From positions 3,720,001 through 3,784,000 of the forward strand of contig OY744462.1 in the NCBI GenBank assembly GCA_963556145.1: a stretch of 64,000 nucleotides of DNA, given 5' to 3'. The notes below the pieces were generated by a model that was given only the letters and a program-made list of their open reading frames with translations, made no database searches and was not told the DNA's origin. This stretch comes from Hygrocybe punicea. Its lineage: Eukaryota; Basidiomycota; Agaricomycetes; Agaricales; Hygrophoraceae. Made by a program: the position numbers and the translations under genes. Positions 42,728 to 56,229 of this stretch are shown here, piece after piece; the stretch's first letter is position 1; the number at the start of each line of letters is the position of its first letter.

Positions 42728-43214
42728 CTGGGTTCTATTCAATCATTTAATGTACATTATTTATTCTACATAATCTGCAATAATTTGTTTGTGTAATTTA
42801 TAACAAGGATGATCTGTTCTGTTAAAGACAATGTACTATTTGTCTGCAGTTGGGACCTTTGATCAAGAGACTACAAATCTCTTAGACAATCTCATTTACA
42901 CTTGTTCCTGCTATACTTGTATATCAATAGTCAACCAACATTGTAGTGGACTGAATGTCAGTTATACAACAGTTTATCCTGGCATTTACTACTACCACTG
43001 TTACCATTACTTACCAGTGCTTGGGCAATAAGTAACAATAAGAAATTAAGTGCTTGACATCATGTAATCTATTTATAACATTCCTTAGGAATATTTAATG
43101 GCCCACTTTCCCACCCAGAAGATTTCCTTTAATTTTGATGTCCGATATGAATTTCCACTGGTGAAAAATTTGAATGTCCCACTTTCCCACTCAATAGTTC
43201 TCAATTATATTAAA
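42728..43214 (-). other. 3' untranslated region of H-E / family B
   Basis: AT-rich, no gene supported. Two short 'CCCACTTTCCCAC' segments (about 43102 and 43178) echo the CCCACTTCCCC of the family B 3' end and may be decayed terminus fragments. Confidence 0.4.
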
Positions 43215-46200
43215 TTACTGGTTTCGTGCATAAACTGCTAGCACAAGAATTTTATTTTCATATCTTTTGAAATCATCATCCAACATCATACCAATGTGGC
43301 CATTTTGCTTACATGTTGCTCCCATTGTCATTCCATCATGATACCAAATTGTTCCATCTTCTGATATGAATCGAGATGTAAAGTGATATCCTCCAGCATA
43401 TACAATACCTCTTAGATGCAAATTTATGGACTTTTCATTTACATTTACAGTTATTTGATGGCTGGTAATCATGTTTATGTTGGGATATTCTAATACCAGC
43501 AAATCAGGTGTTTTTGTATAGTATATGGCACGCATCATTGAAACATTACATTGTGGACATTTATTTCTAACATGATATGCAATGGTTTGCACCCAATCAG
43601 ATGTTGAACCAGAAACAGATGGATCAGCATGCAATACATAGGTAAGTTTGTCATCTTTTTCTGGACCTTCATAGTCACAGTGAGAACAAATGAGGTGTGA
43701 AGATGCAATACAATCTTGTGGTTTCAGCATTTCCATACATAGTGTAGCAACACTGATGCCAGTAGCACCCATGGGAAATTGTTCTGGATGGTTGGCATGG
43801 AGTTTCATTCTCACTGCATTTCTTACATTTTCAAAGTTCAATTGTGATGCCATCAGGTTAAACCCATGTACAAGTGTTGACAGGTAAATGTTTCCAATTG
43901 ACTGAAATCTTGTTGTCCAACTTACAGGATGTTCTGCCCATATATTGTACAAAATAACAAAGAGTGAATCATATGCACAACTCCAGTTGTTTTCATCCCA
44001 ATGTAAGCCACGAGGAGTAAGAATAGTGCTACTGCCTTCATGAGTTATTATTCTCTTTTTCCTACTCAAAAGTGGTGTCTCATCATGTTCATCGTAAGTA
44101 CGTTTTAAATTTTGCTTTACTGGTGAGCTTCCTTTTGCAGCCACAAAACCAAGATTGGCTTGTTGAAGTATACTTTGCTGTTTCTTTGTATTATTAGATT
44201 TTCCAATGATTTGCCACGTACTATCAACAACCACAGGAAGTATAGGTAGTGGATCTCTGGCAGCCCATCTTAATGCAGCATCTACTTTGGTAGGAACATA
44301 ATCAGTGCCTTTCCATAATTGATATTGACGAATCAATGTATTGCGGAGTTGCCCAGTTAAGTGATCAGGTAGTTGTCCTTCATATCTAAGCCTTGTGATA
44401 TCATCTAATATTTCTTGTTCTCTGAATTCTTGTCTGAGATAGCCACTGCAACCTCTTGTAATAACATTAGGGTCAAAACCTTGGATAATGATGGTGCCTG
44501 CTGTACTTGCACTTCTAGACAGAGTTGTGTAATATGACATATGTGAAAAACAGCTGTTTAAATGTACAACATTGTAAGGGCGGGTTTTTCCCTGAGATGC
44601 ATGAGCTGTCATAGCAAAGTTGGGTAGCACCCATACTTGTTGTCTTTCGACAGATTCTTTTAGGTCACTTGGAAATAGACAGTGAATTGTTTTTGTGCTC
44701 TTCACAATAGGAACAACATTATCTGGTAGACCAGGTATTTGAACCAATTGAGGTGGATTATCCAATTTCACAAAGAGTGTGTCGAGAACACGTTTATCAT
44801 GAGGGCCTTTGATTGATTGCCAGCCAACAACAATGCCTTCCTGGCCTTTGGTGATACATAATTCAGTCGCATCATTATTTCGGATCATCACAGGCATGCC
44901 AAGACACAATGGAAGCTTTCCAGGAAAATGTTCAGTTGCTCCATGGTTGAGTTTCCAAATCTCAAGTTGTTCATCAAAATCAATCTGATTTGATTTGTGA
45001 ATTGTCTTTGATGCTGCTTTCGATTTTCCCCATTTGGTTTTATTAGCTGGATCACTTTCTTTGCCCCATTTGTCCATAGAGTAGAAGTGGGTCAACTTTT
45101 GATTTGTATCCTCTGCAAAACGCTCACATCCAAGCTGATTGATTCTGTCTTTTTGAGAGTGCACCCCACAGATGATAGCAACATTTCTGAAGTTTTTTGC
45201 AGCAACATTTGGCTGATCTGAGCATTTGCCAGCAATTCTCTTTCTCAGAAATCTGATGTCTTCAGGGGTGTTCACTAAAGCTGATCGCAATGATGCATCA
45301 TCAGGTGTTTGTGTCTTTTGACGCATATTTTCTCTCAAAATGACAACTGTTGTGATCTGATGCCAGAGTGCTTTGCCATTAGCTGCTTCTTGATAATGTG
45401 GCTTCAGGTCAGAATTTATTTGTGTTCCTACTGAACCACTATACAAAGATGCACCTCCAACAGGTGGCAGTTGTGCAAAATCTCCTGCAAAAATAATATT
45501 AATGCCTCCAAATGGCACATCAAATACATTAAGAGCTTTGGCAAGCTGTGAGCTGATTTTGTATAATTCATGGCATGCCAACATAGATACTTCATCTATG
45601 AAAATATAATCAATTCCCTCTAGCCTTGCTCTCACCTGAGCAATTGTTACACTTTGATTACCAGTATCATTATTCATGCGAATGCCTAGGAATGAGTGGT
45701 AAGTTGAGCCACCCAGTAATGCTGCAGATGTTCCAGTTGGACCCAGTATAACAAGACGATGTAATTCATGTCTTTGTTGAAATAAATGCTTGAGTGCTTT
45801 GATCACTTGACTTTTGCCAGTTCCACCCATACCTCCCAGATACATTTTTAGCTGATCTGAATTTAGAGTTGCAGTGTGATTAGCAACAATTCTAAATGCT
45901 CTTTGTTGTTCAGTATTTAATTTGAAAAGAGTAACTGTGCCATCTATCAATTCCTGAACAGCTTGCATCTTTGCTTGGAAATCATGTTTTAAATATGATT
46001 GGTCAACAACTTTCACGTCATTTTCAGATGCATGAGTTTTTCTGATTTGTTCAGCATCAGCAACACGTGCATTTCTATCAGCAATGATTTCTTGTCTTTT
46101 ATCTTGAACAGCTGTTTTCCATTTACCACCAGGCTGTATGATTTGAGGTGTGAGTGGAGCAGTATCAATTGTATTAATGCCATCAGGACTGATATCTAGC

Positions 46201-49200
46201 CAGCCCGCATTTCTTACACTATCTTTAGTGGCATCCATTTGGGCTTTGATTAACTGTCCCTTTGAACTAAGGGTGGAGTATTTATTCAATCCATAATCCT
46301 CATTATCAATTCCTTCATTATCACCAAAATCATCACCATGACCATTCTCATTGATATCATCCATGTTATCCATTTCTTCTGATGTCATCCAAGAATGAAA
46401 TATACCAGCTGTAGCATCACCCTTTTTGAGCTGAGCTGAATAATCATCTCGAGCATCATTGCATTCATATCTAATATTAAAATGATCCATTATTTGGCTT
46501 TGTTGTGATGTAAATTTATAGTCTGTGAATGCCTCATCCCACGACTCATTGTGATTCTTAAGATCTTGGCCTGTTCTCCAGGGCTTGAATAAAGTAAGCA
46601 TAGTAGCACAGTAATATTGTCTATCTCCTCGATCTCTTCTTGGAAGTGAACCTCCGACAAAGTTAGGCACAACTTTTTTATATGATGAATGATATTCTAT
46701 CCAGTGTGTTTCATGTAATGGATGAGCTGACAAAAAAAACTTATGAGGCTGTTTATTGTCTGCATCAATATTGCTGGCATTATCACTGTCCTCTTTACCA
46801 ATGTCATGTCCATCTTCATCAGCAATAATAGACTCACTTGAATCAGTGTTGCTTTCATAACTACCACTGTAATCACTATTTTCATTGGAACTGTCAACTG
46901 TATTCTCATTGTTTCCCAAATTGAGCTCATCATCATCAATATTGCCTGATGAACGGAGATTACATTCAGCTGTTACTTCATATTGTAGATTTTTTGCATT
47001 TGAATCAATCAAGTCCAGCTCATCATCACTGTTTTGAGCATTATGATTTTTCTGTGTTGGAGTAGGTATTTTTACTCGTCTTGCCATTTGTATCCATTCA
47101 TATAGGCATGTAACATTATAGGTATCTGGTCTATACATGTAATCATGGACTGCTGTAAAGCCAGCATATTGATTTTGGTTTTTTTGCAAGAGAACCTTGT
47201 CTGTCTCACTGTTTTCAGCAGTATCCTGGTCAGATTTGAACACCTTCATTGTTTCTCTCACATAACTTTTCCAATACACTGTTACAAACTGGTGGCTTGT
47301 ATAGTGATCTGGATTACCTAGCAGATACAAAGATGCCATTAGACCACCTATTTCCATCTTTGATGTCAATGAATTAATTATCTGTGTTATCAAACGTCTA
47401 GCTTTGTCTTTTTGTTTCATGGATCCTCCCAGCATTTCAGAATTCTTAGTAAAAACACTCCGAATAGAGTCAAAGATAGTGTATGTTTTCAGACCAGGTT
47501 TTGTAACATAATCAGTGACATATGCCACTATAGCCTTGATAGCAGTACCTGAGAGGAGGCTTGTCACATCTGAGTTGCACCGAAGAAGATATGTTATGCA
47601 TGGTGTCAATGTGTTGATCCAAGCTTCACCTTTTTTCATGTTCAAAGCTCCTGATTTAGGATCAACTTGAGTCTGTTCAAAGGTTTGTCTTGGAAATCTG
47701 GCTTTGCATTTGCCATGCTTGTTCTTACACGTCGGTCTGTCTTTTTTGTTGGCCTTCTCACTACTTGACTGATTTCTACCACAATTATGTATATTAGAAC
47801 GCATAATCAAGTCATCAACTATACTTGAAAATTTATCCCACCACAAATTAAGTTGTGACTTGTTAGAACAATGTTCATTACAAACATGATTTGACTTATT
47901 GCACATTGGTGGAGGTACGTCCGGTAATGTCTGAGTAGGATCCTGATAATCCTTAGATTGACTGTTTTCTTCAATGTTGGCTTTTACATTAGCCATGGAT
48001 CCAGTGAGAAACTCTCCAATATGCACACTCTCAAGATACTCCACCAATCTTTGTTGAAAATCAGAATTTGGATCCATAATTCTGTCTCTGATTTGTTGCG
48101 GTGATAATACTCCTTTAAGCCATAAGAGCATATGCATATGCAATGTCAACCGTCCTTGTTGTTCAACTGTTCCATAATATGCTTCTGTATTGCCATAGAT
48201 TCCTGGATGATTTTCTCCAACTCCAAGTATATGTTTAATGAAGAGTTGAGTCATAAAATGAAAAAAATCTTGCGCCAGCCACTGGATTGTGGGCAATTAA
48301 TCGATATCTTTCATTATAATCTCTTAGAACAGGATTGAATGTTTCTTTGGTGTCTGCAAAATATAATGAGATTGGATGTTTGTTGTCGGCAGGAGCAAAT
48401 GTAATAAACCAAGAGGGTGCACCAACAAATGAAATTAAAGACCAAATTTCATTGCGCATATATTTTTTGCTGGTGACAGATCCTTTTACACCACCTCCAA
48501 CATGATCAATATCATTAATGAGTTTAAAACACAATTTTTCCTCATCTGTTTCTGGTATTACTTTATCACCATTTTCCATTCTTTTAGAAATGTCTGCTAG
48601 TGTATGAATGTTGACATCTAACAACCTGTTAGAAATCTCCTGGAATTTTGACTTTTCCACTAATAAATATCCTGCTGTAGTGCATTGTTTTATCTGTTCA
48701 TGATTGAATGCAATCAATGGAAAATATGGATCTTTTTGAAATCTTTTGTCATGATACATAAGCAAATGTCTTTTGTGTCTAATATCTGATAATTCTCCCT
48801 GCTGATAGGCATTGCCAATTCCACCAAGTCCATATGGAAACAACCAGGGCATCATTTGAGGAAATAACTGTGGATTACCATAAATAGATTCGGGATGTGC
48901 TGCATGACCTATGGCTAGAACTTTTTCATTTGAAGTCAAATGCTTTAATGCAATGGCCTTGAGAGCTTTGGCACTTTTGTTGGAATATTCTTCACCTGTC
49001 AAACCATGAACAACAAATGGACATTTGCCTGATTCAACACCATCTTCTTCTTCAATGTCATTGATAGCTGTTGACTCTGGATTTTTATTTGTAAATGATT
49101 GATGATAATCTACGACAACTGGAGGACCATTTTCTGGATACTGATCAAGATTTCTTTGTGATATCTCCAGATCATAATAATCACAATAATTCAACTTCAA

Positions 49201-50584
49201 CCATTCCAATGCTGCTTTAACCTTGTTTCTTCTTACAAGAAGAGGTGTTCTCTCAAAGTCTGATTTAGTGGGCTTACATGGCCCTGTATAAATAAATGCC
49301 AGAACTTCATCCAAGTCTTCAATGGGTGGAGGTAGAATATCATACACTTTAGGAATAGGATTAGCAAAGGTGATTGCATTCGTTCGCATTTTATGCATCC
49401 CTGAAGACACTCTTACAATGCAATGATTGTGTCGCACTCTTGCAACCAGCAACTGTTCTGCAAATGATAAATCTGTCAACTGTAAACGGTAGTTCTTTGT
49501 GGGACTTTGAAATCCAATGGTGTGAACCAAGGTGACCTATGTTGGGAAGACATTGTACAGTTTCTTCTGTTATATGTGAGATGATATGAGAAGAATGGTG
49601 TTCTCCACTATTGTTTAATACTCTCTTTTGGGGCACATGATGAGCAAAATAATCACATATTGTCTGTGTCCTTGAAATCAATTTCTGTAGTGCATCAATA
49701 GAATGATAGAAAAACACCATATCCTGGAGTGCATCAGGTTGATAATCAAGTAGCCTGTGTTGGAACACATGAGCAAGATGATGAAGAGATATTTGTGTCC
49801 TTGAATGCAGGTTCTGTGGTGCATAAACAGAATGATAAAAAAGCACCATATCCTGAGGTGTATGATAACAGTAGTATAATGCCCAGTCTTGGGACAGATT
49901 AATAAGACAATAAGACGATATTTGTGTCCTATCCTGGGGTGTATCAGGACAATAATATAACACCCAATCTTGGGTCAGATGAATAAGATGATCAGAAGAT
50001 ATTTGTGTTCTATCCTGGGGTGTGTCAGGATGATATAACACCCAGTCTTGGGACAGATGAACAAGACGATAAGATGATATTTGTGTCCTTAAACTCAAGT
50101 TCTGTGGTGCATAAACAGAATGGTAATCAAGCACCATATCCTGGGGTGTGTCAGGATGATAGAATAACACCCTGTCTTGGGACACAGCAAGACGATAAAT
50201 AGATATTGGTGTCCTGTCCTGGGATGCATCAGGACAATAGTATAACACCCTGTCTTGGGACACAGCAAGACGATAAATAGATATTGGTGTCCTATCCTGG
50301 GGTGCATCAGGACGATAGTATAACACCCTGTCTTGGGACACAGCAAGACGATAAAATATTGATGTCCTATCCTGGGGTGTATCAGGACGATAATATAACA
50401 CCCTGTCATGGGACACATGAGCAACACAATAAAAAGATATTTGTGTCCTGAAACTCAACCTCTCCGGTGCATAAACCGAACGATAAGCAAACACCACATC
50501 CTGGGGTGTGTCAGGATGATAATGTAACACCGAGCTGTGTACCATGTAAACAAGGCCACCAGAGATCTCTGGTACTTTAATCAA
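43215..50584 (-). pseudogene. Helitron H-E transposase, the fullest copy, with small breaks
   Basis: Three overlapping minus-strand frames. 50584-49391: 26-residue repeats. 49530-48235: DUF6570 and Helitron_like_N. 48296-43215 (1693 codons): Rep HMH near residue 57, tyrosines in AYVTDYVTK near 268, acidic linker, Pif1 Walker A GGMGGTGKSQ near 822, FIDEVSM near 900, then the USP-like Cys box NNWSCAYDS near 1437, CSHC/CPQC, and His box GGYHFTSRF near 1637. Breaks: a ~1.2-kb deletion joins SHKELPF to LTDLSFAEQ at about 49490 (removing SAP-like and Cys regions), a one-base shift lies at an A7 run near 48262, and seven helicase residues are missing after ALVN (other copies read ALVNMRYG). It served here as reference for the other copies. 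Confidence 0.85.
49800..50550 (-). repeat. Coding minisatellite, 78-bp units (26 aa)
   Basis: Repeats of the type SQDRVLYYRPDAPQDRTPIS, with short and long unit variants. Successive starts of GGTGTCCT...TAGATATT near 50210 and 50288 are 78 bp apart. It encodes the N-terminal region of H-E; H-D carries a shorter version at 36050-36350. Confidence 0.8.
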
Positions 50585-50934
50585 TGGTCAGATAAACCAA
50601 CCTGTCTTTGTGAAGAAATTACATACGCAATGATGCATTGGCATTGGCATCGGCCTGTCATGCAACACAAGTTAAATGAATGGTCAGAATGTGTCACTGA
50701 CAACAAGGAAGGAACCGTAAAACAGACATGAGGACCAGAGGGAATGGGGAACAGCAGGAGCAGTAGAAACACAACGCAGTGGAATAGCATGTTATACACT
50801 AGCAGATGATGTGTCACAAGCGTAGCATTTAGATTTCACCAATAAATTTGGAAATTGATTATATAATATTTAATTTCTATTTAATAATTAAATATAAGTA
50901 AATATACTAGTCAAATACTGAAGAGCCTGACACC
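50585..50934 (-). other. Upstream region of H-E
   Basis: A minus-strand frame from 50817 gives a signal-like start (MLFHCVVFLLLLLFPIPSG) and Cys-rich CCMTGRCQCQC, and ends just before the repeat frame at 50584. It is probably the true N-terminus of H-E, disconnected by a frame change. The rest is AT-rich (50835-50920). Confidence 0.5.
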
Positions 50935-53790
50935 CCCAACTTCACGCTTTCAACAGAAACATGGTACGGGGATGTAGATGACCCAGGGGTGTGGGCCGGG
51001 GTGTCCTGGTGGATGAAAACGGGGGGGGTGGTTGGGCAGACGCCGGAATGCGAGGGCCTGAGACCCCCCAACCCCCCATATTCAACTCGAAAGAGGTGCG
51101 GGGGGTGTAGCCTAGCCGGGGGTAGTCGAAAAAGTCGAGGGACGGGCTGTCTTGGGGCATGAAAAAGGGGGGGTGTTGCTGGTTCGGCAGACAGCCGGAA
51201 TGCGAGGGCCTGAGACCCCCGGACCCCTCGTTTTCGACGCGAACGAGGTGCGGGGGGTGTAACCTAATCGGGGGTAGTTGAAAAACCCGCGGGACGGGCT
51301 GTCCTGGTGGATGAAAACGGAGGGGGGGGTGGTTGGGCAGACAGGCGGAATACGAGGGCCTGGGACCCCCGGACCCCTCGTTTTCGACGCGAACGAGGTG
51401 CGGGGGGTGTAGCCTAGCCGGGGGTAGTCGAAAAAGCCGCGGGACGGGCTGTCCCGGGGGATGAAAAAGGGGGTGTTGCTAGTTGGGCAAACAGGCGGAA
51501 TGCGAGGGACTGAGACCCCCCGAACCCCCGTTTTCAACGCGAACGAGGCCCGGGGGGTGCACACTAGCCGGGGGTGATCGAAAACCGGACGGGATGGGGT
51601 GTCTCGGTGGATGAAAAAAGGGGGTTGGCGGTGGTTAGGCAGACAGCTGGAACGCGCGGTCTTGAGACCCCCCGGTCGCTCGTTTTCAACGCGAACGAGC
51701 TGCGGGGGGTGTAGACTGGCCGGGGATGGTTGAAAACGGGACGGGAAGGGCCGTCCTGGTTGTTGAAAAAAGGGGATGGTGGTGGTTGGGCACACAGCCG
51801 GATCGCGCGGTCTTGAGACCCCCCGGTCGTTCGTTTTCGACGCGAACGAGGTGCGGGGGGTGGAGACTGGCCGGCGGTGGTAGCAAACGGGGCGGAAAGA
51901 GCTGTCCTGGTGGTTGAAAAAGGGAGGGTGGCGGGGGTTGGGCACACAGCCGGATCGCGCGGTCTTGAGACCCCCCGGTCGCTCGTTTTCAACGCGAACG
52001 AGCTGCGGGGGGTGTAGACTGGCCGGGGATGGTCGAAAACGGGACGGGAAGGGCCGTCCTGGTTGTTGAAAAAAGGGGATGGTGGTGGTTGGGCACACAG
52101 CCGGATCGCGCGGTCTTGAGACCCCCCGGTCGCTCGTTTTCAACGCGAACGAGGTGCGGGGGGTGGAGACTGGCCGGCGGTGGTAGCAAACGGGGCGGAA
52201 AGAGCTGTCCTGGTGGTTGAAAAAGGGAGGGTGGCGGGGGTTGGGCACACAGCCGGATCGCGCGGTCTTGAGACCCCCCGGTCGCTCGTTTTCAACGCGA
52301 ACGAGCTGCGGGGGGTGTAGACTGGCCGGGGATGGTCGAAAACGGGACGGGAAGGGCCGTCCTGGTTGTTGAAAAAAGGGGATGGTGGTGGTTGGGCACA
52401 CAGCCGGATCGCGCGGTCTTGAGACCCCCCGGTCGCTCGTTTTCAACGCGAACGAGGTGCGGGGGGTGGAGACTGGCCGGCGGTGGTAGCAAACGGGGCG
52501 GAAAGAGCTGTCCTGGTGGTTGAAAAAGGGAGGGTGGCGGGGGTTGGGCACACAGCCGGATCGCGCGGTCTTGAGACCCCCCGGTCGCTCGTTTTCAACG
52601 CGAACGAGCTGCGGGGGGTGTAGACTGGCCGGGGCTGGTCGACAACGCGGTGGGGTGGGGCACCCTGGTGGTTGAAAAACGCGGATGGTGGTGGTTGGGC
52701 ACACAATCGGATCGCGCGGTCTTGAGACCCCCCGGTCCCTCGTTTTCGACGCGAACGAGGTGCGGGGGGTCTAGACTGGCCGGGGATGGTCAAAAACGGG
52801 ACTGGTCCGGGTGTCCTGGTGGTTGAAAAAGGGAGGGTGGCGGGGGTTGGGCACACAGCCGGATCGCGCGGTCTTGAGACCCCCCGGTCGCTCGTTTTCA
52901 ACGCGAACGAGCTGCGGGGGGTGTAGACTGGCCGGGGCTGGTCGACAACGCGGCGGGGTGGGGCACCCTGGTGGTTGAAAAACGCGGATGGTGGTGGTTG
53001 GGCACACAATCGGATCGCGCGGTCTTGAGACCCCCCGGTCCCTCGTTTTCGACGCGAACGAGGTGCGGGGGGTCTAGACTGGCCGGGGATGGTCAAAAAC
53101 GGGACTGGTCCGGGTGTCCTGGTGGTTGAAAAAGGGAGGGTGGCGGGGGTTGGGCACACAGCCGGATCGCGCGGTCTTGAGACCCCCCGGTCGCTCGTTT
53201 TCAACGCGAACGAGCTGCGGGGGGTGTAGACTGGCCGGGGCTGGTCGACAACGCGGCGGGGTGGGGCACCCTGGTGGTTGAAAAACGCGGATGGTGGTGG
53301 TTGGGCACACAATCGGATCGCGCGGTCTTGAGACCCCCCGGTCCCTCGTTTTCGACGCGAACGAGGTGCGGGGGGTCTAGACTGGCCGGGGATGGTCAAA
53401 AACGGGACTGGTCCGGGTGTCCTGGTGGTAGAAAAAGGGAGGGTGGTGGTGGTGGTGGGGCAGACAGCCGGAACGCGAGATCTTGAGCCCTCTCGCTCGC
53501 TCGTTTTCAATGGCAACGGAGCGCGGGGGGTGTATACTGGCTGGGGGTGGTCGAAAACGGGGCGGGACAGGGTGTTCTGGCGGATGAAAATGGGGGGTGG
53601 TGCTGGTTGCGCAGACAGCAGGAACGCGAGGTTTTGAGACCCCCCGGTCGCTCGTTTTCAACGCGAACGAGGTCCGGGGGGTGTAGACTGGCCGGGGGTG
53701 TTCAAAAATGGGGCGGGATGGGCCGTGCTGGTGGTTGAAAGAGTGGTTGGTGGTTGGGGAGTCAGCTGGATCGCGAGAACCTGCGCCTTG
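50935..53790. repeat. GC-rich satellite, ~151.5-bp units, 303-bp higher-order repeat
   Basis: Eighteen to nineteen units; the marker GAGACCCCCCGG recurs about every 151-152 bp from 51060 to 53637. Between about 51660 and 52600, and again between 52725 and 53400, alternate units are more alike, giving an exact 303-bp period. Each unit contains TCGTTTTCAACGCGAACGAG, CGGGGGGTGTAGACTGGCC and a G-rich/poly-A stretch. Long Pro/Arg-rich frames on the minus strand are by-products of the repeat. Confidence 0.9.
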
Positions 53791-53899
53791 TTGTCACACA
53801 AACGAGATGTTGACGGTGAACACAACGTTAGTAGACCATAAAAATTCAAAGAGAATACATACCTATTTGTTCACCTGCACGATCGTGGGGGTTAGCAAA

Positions 53900-53922
53900 A
53901 TCGCCTCGGGCATTGAGGCGAT
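53900..53922. repeat. 8-bp stem hairpin at satellite edge
   Basis: ATCGCCTC, loop GGGCATT, GAGGCGAT, followed by GCTAGTCACTTTC. Same core as 41647-41703, marking a conserved junction between the satellite and its neighbour in both family B copies. A weaker relative is at about 54182-54210. Confidence 0.65.
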
Positions 53923-55372
53923 CTCCTGCTAGTCACTTTCTGCTACAAATATGGACTTATGCATTTATATAATTATTATATTCAAATTATTATTATTATT
54001 ATATTATTTATAACCGTGCGAACTTTATTTGACTGACTACCAAAAAATCAGTGAACTATGGAGTGAACTGCAGCATTAAAGAAGCTTTTGAGTTTTACAC
54101 TCCATGGATGCATCACAGAAGTTGTGAAGAGAATTTGCATAGATAGATGCCACATTTGGTAATGCAGACTGACTACCAAAAAATCGCCTGCGCCATCGAG
54201 GCCACTCTTCAGATTGCTAAGCAGTTATCAATTTATTCTTATTTAATTTCATTAAATTAATTGATTAAATGGCCAAATTATTACAGTATGGCTACAATGA
54301 GGGCAATAGAGGACAGTAATGAGAGGTGGTGGTGAGATGTGAATGATAAGTCAGTCAGTCAATGAAGTTCCAAGGAAGGATTGGAGAGGGGGAATGAGCA
54401 GAAGGGAGAGAGAAGGGGCAGAATGCGTGGGGGCAGCACTGCCGCAGCAGTGGGGAGGGTCACAAATTGGTGCAGGGACTATAGGGGCACTGAAAGGACG
54501 CTGGGAGGGTGCTGGACAGGGAGTTGGATGGCTGGGAGAAGCAGGTGACACCTGAGTACCCATGGCCAATTCAGATCCAGGACAGCTAATAAAACAGAAA
54601 ACTCACCTAGTATAGCAGGAGGTGGGTGCACCACATCCCCTGCTGCCCTCAGAAACCCTCCATGGCACTCCAAAGCAGCCGGAATGTGCCCCTGTTGCTG
54701 GGGTTGCTGGTGACACTATTGCTAGACATCGGTGACCTTTTGGAGGCCAAAAAGTTTCCTGGAGAGAGTTAGGGGACAGTAGAGGAGGATGGGAAAGTTG
54801 TAGGGCAGTAGGGACAGCAGGGAGCTGGCAGTGCTGTCTGAAGTTGAGGGAGATGAGGCCGTTGAGCCACAGAAGGTTTTGGATTCACCTTAGATCGAAT
54901 GCTCTCACTTTGGATTCTGAACTCCGCTCAAATTTCAGCCACAACTCCGGACCACCCTCACTTGTTTGCATTCTAGAGACTCAGATATTATGTTCCCCAG
55001 GTGCATTATGTGGACAAAAGTATAACATACATGCTATAGAATATGGCTAGAAATTACCACATTTTACATTGCAGTATTACACTAGTTATTGAATCTATAC
55101 TCATTTTCCTTGCACAAAATAGCTCACAGGTAGTCCAAATTATGCCATATCCACTCCATAATTTTTTTCCAGCAGGACAGTGTCCATCACATACTCCTTG
55201 TCTATTTTCATGAGAATCCATAATGTGTGAAAGTTAATAAAGGCTCTGAATTCCGAAATGAAACCAGTTAAAATGGATTTTGAACTCAGTTACTATATTT
55301 GGACACATTTTTCCCTCAGTCCCTGAGATGAATGAATCACCTCAATGGCTGAAAACCGGGTTTATAAGAACG
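53923..55372 (-). other. Leader of family B copy 2
   Basis: 54870-55372 matches 40470-40960 in reverse (for example TTTGCATTCTAGAGACTCAGAT and the AGTCCCTGAGATGAATGAAT segment), so it is family B leader. 53960-54350 is AT-rich with nothing identifiable. 54350-54860 is GC-richer, with G-rich purine runs and no convincing gene, and is not present in copy 1, so it is probably a separate insertion whose ends I cannot place. Confidence 0.5.
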
Positions 55373-56229
55373 AGTTTTCCATAAATGGAAGAACTCGTAA
55401 CAGCAGTAGCTTCTGGGTTTTTGTTGACAAAGGATTGTCTGTACTCTACCACAACTGGTATGTCATTCTCAGGATACTGCTTCAAGTTTTCTTCTGAAAT
55501 CTCCAAGTCAAAATAGTCACAGTGATTTAGTTTTAACCAGTTCAACGCAGTGGCGACTTTATTTCTCCTAACAAGCAACGGTGTACGCTTAAAATCAGAT
55601 TTTGTAGGCTTACATGGTCCAGTATAAATAAACGCTAGCACTTCATCCAACTCATCAACAGGTGGGGGTAAAACGTCATAAATCTTGGGAGTTGGATTGG
55701 AAAATGTCATGGCATTTGCTCTCATTTTGTGCATTCCTGAAGAAACTCGAACTATGCATCTATTGTGTCTCACTCTAGCAATTAACAGTTGTTCTGCATA
55801 AGACAAATTAGTCAATTCATTAGGAATCTGCCCAAGCCATAAACCATTTGCCAGAGACATAGCTGGGCATTTTCCTTTCACCAAAGACTTGTAACACTTC
55901 TTGCAAATGCCATGGAGATCTTCAATTATTATAGGGCTATCTGAAGAAACAATTGGATCATCTATTGAGAAGCGCTCTGTTTGAGTGATGCCAGCTTGTT
56001 TCAGACAACTTAAATTCAACTCTGTGTAGCTTTGCAATTGACAGACTGGAGTCAATCTTCCACAGACAGCACAACCAGATTCAATAAATTTGTTGGGAGA
56101 GGTATCACTACAAAATGCAGAAATAATAGTGTGTTGCAATTTTGCTGAAGGGGGAGCAGGAGGAAATTGAATATTATCTCTGTATGTCTGAACAGCAATC
56201 TGATTTGTTTGTGCATGCTGCTTAGGGTG

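Larger units (their letters stand above)
42684..55400 (-). mobile_element. Family B Helitron copy 2 (up to 12.7 kb), possibly composite
   Basis: The minus-strand 5' end TTACGAGTTCTTCCATTT is at 55400; the 3' end (reverse complement CTTGGGGAAGTGGGCC) is at 42684. Both carry the family B inverted-repeat variant ACGAGTTCTTC. Between them: leader, GC-rich array, transposase H-E, 3' UTR. The two flanks do not match each other: H-G coding sequence lies at 55401 and the 149-bp array at 42683. Either two B copies have recombined inside, or a rearrangement moved one end. The 3' end clearly sits in the array before a T. Confidence 0.65.

Noticed and set aside
51112..53661. Long minus-strand Pro/Arg-rich reading frames (530 and 357 codons) in the GC satellite
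   Set aside because: They follow the ~151/303-bp repeat period; several frames on both strands are open at once, as expected when a GC-rich unit lacks stops. No start context or domain supports a protein.
50935..53790. CRISPR-like array
   Set aside because: Units are tandem, with no short conserved repeat plus unique spacers, and the genome is eukaryotic.
42684..55400. One simple 12.7-kb family B insertion
   Set aside because: The outer flanks belong to different sequences (149-bp array and H-G), so a single clean insertion does not fit; kept only as a possibly composite element.
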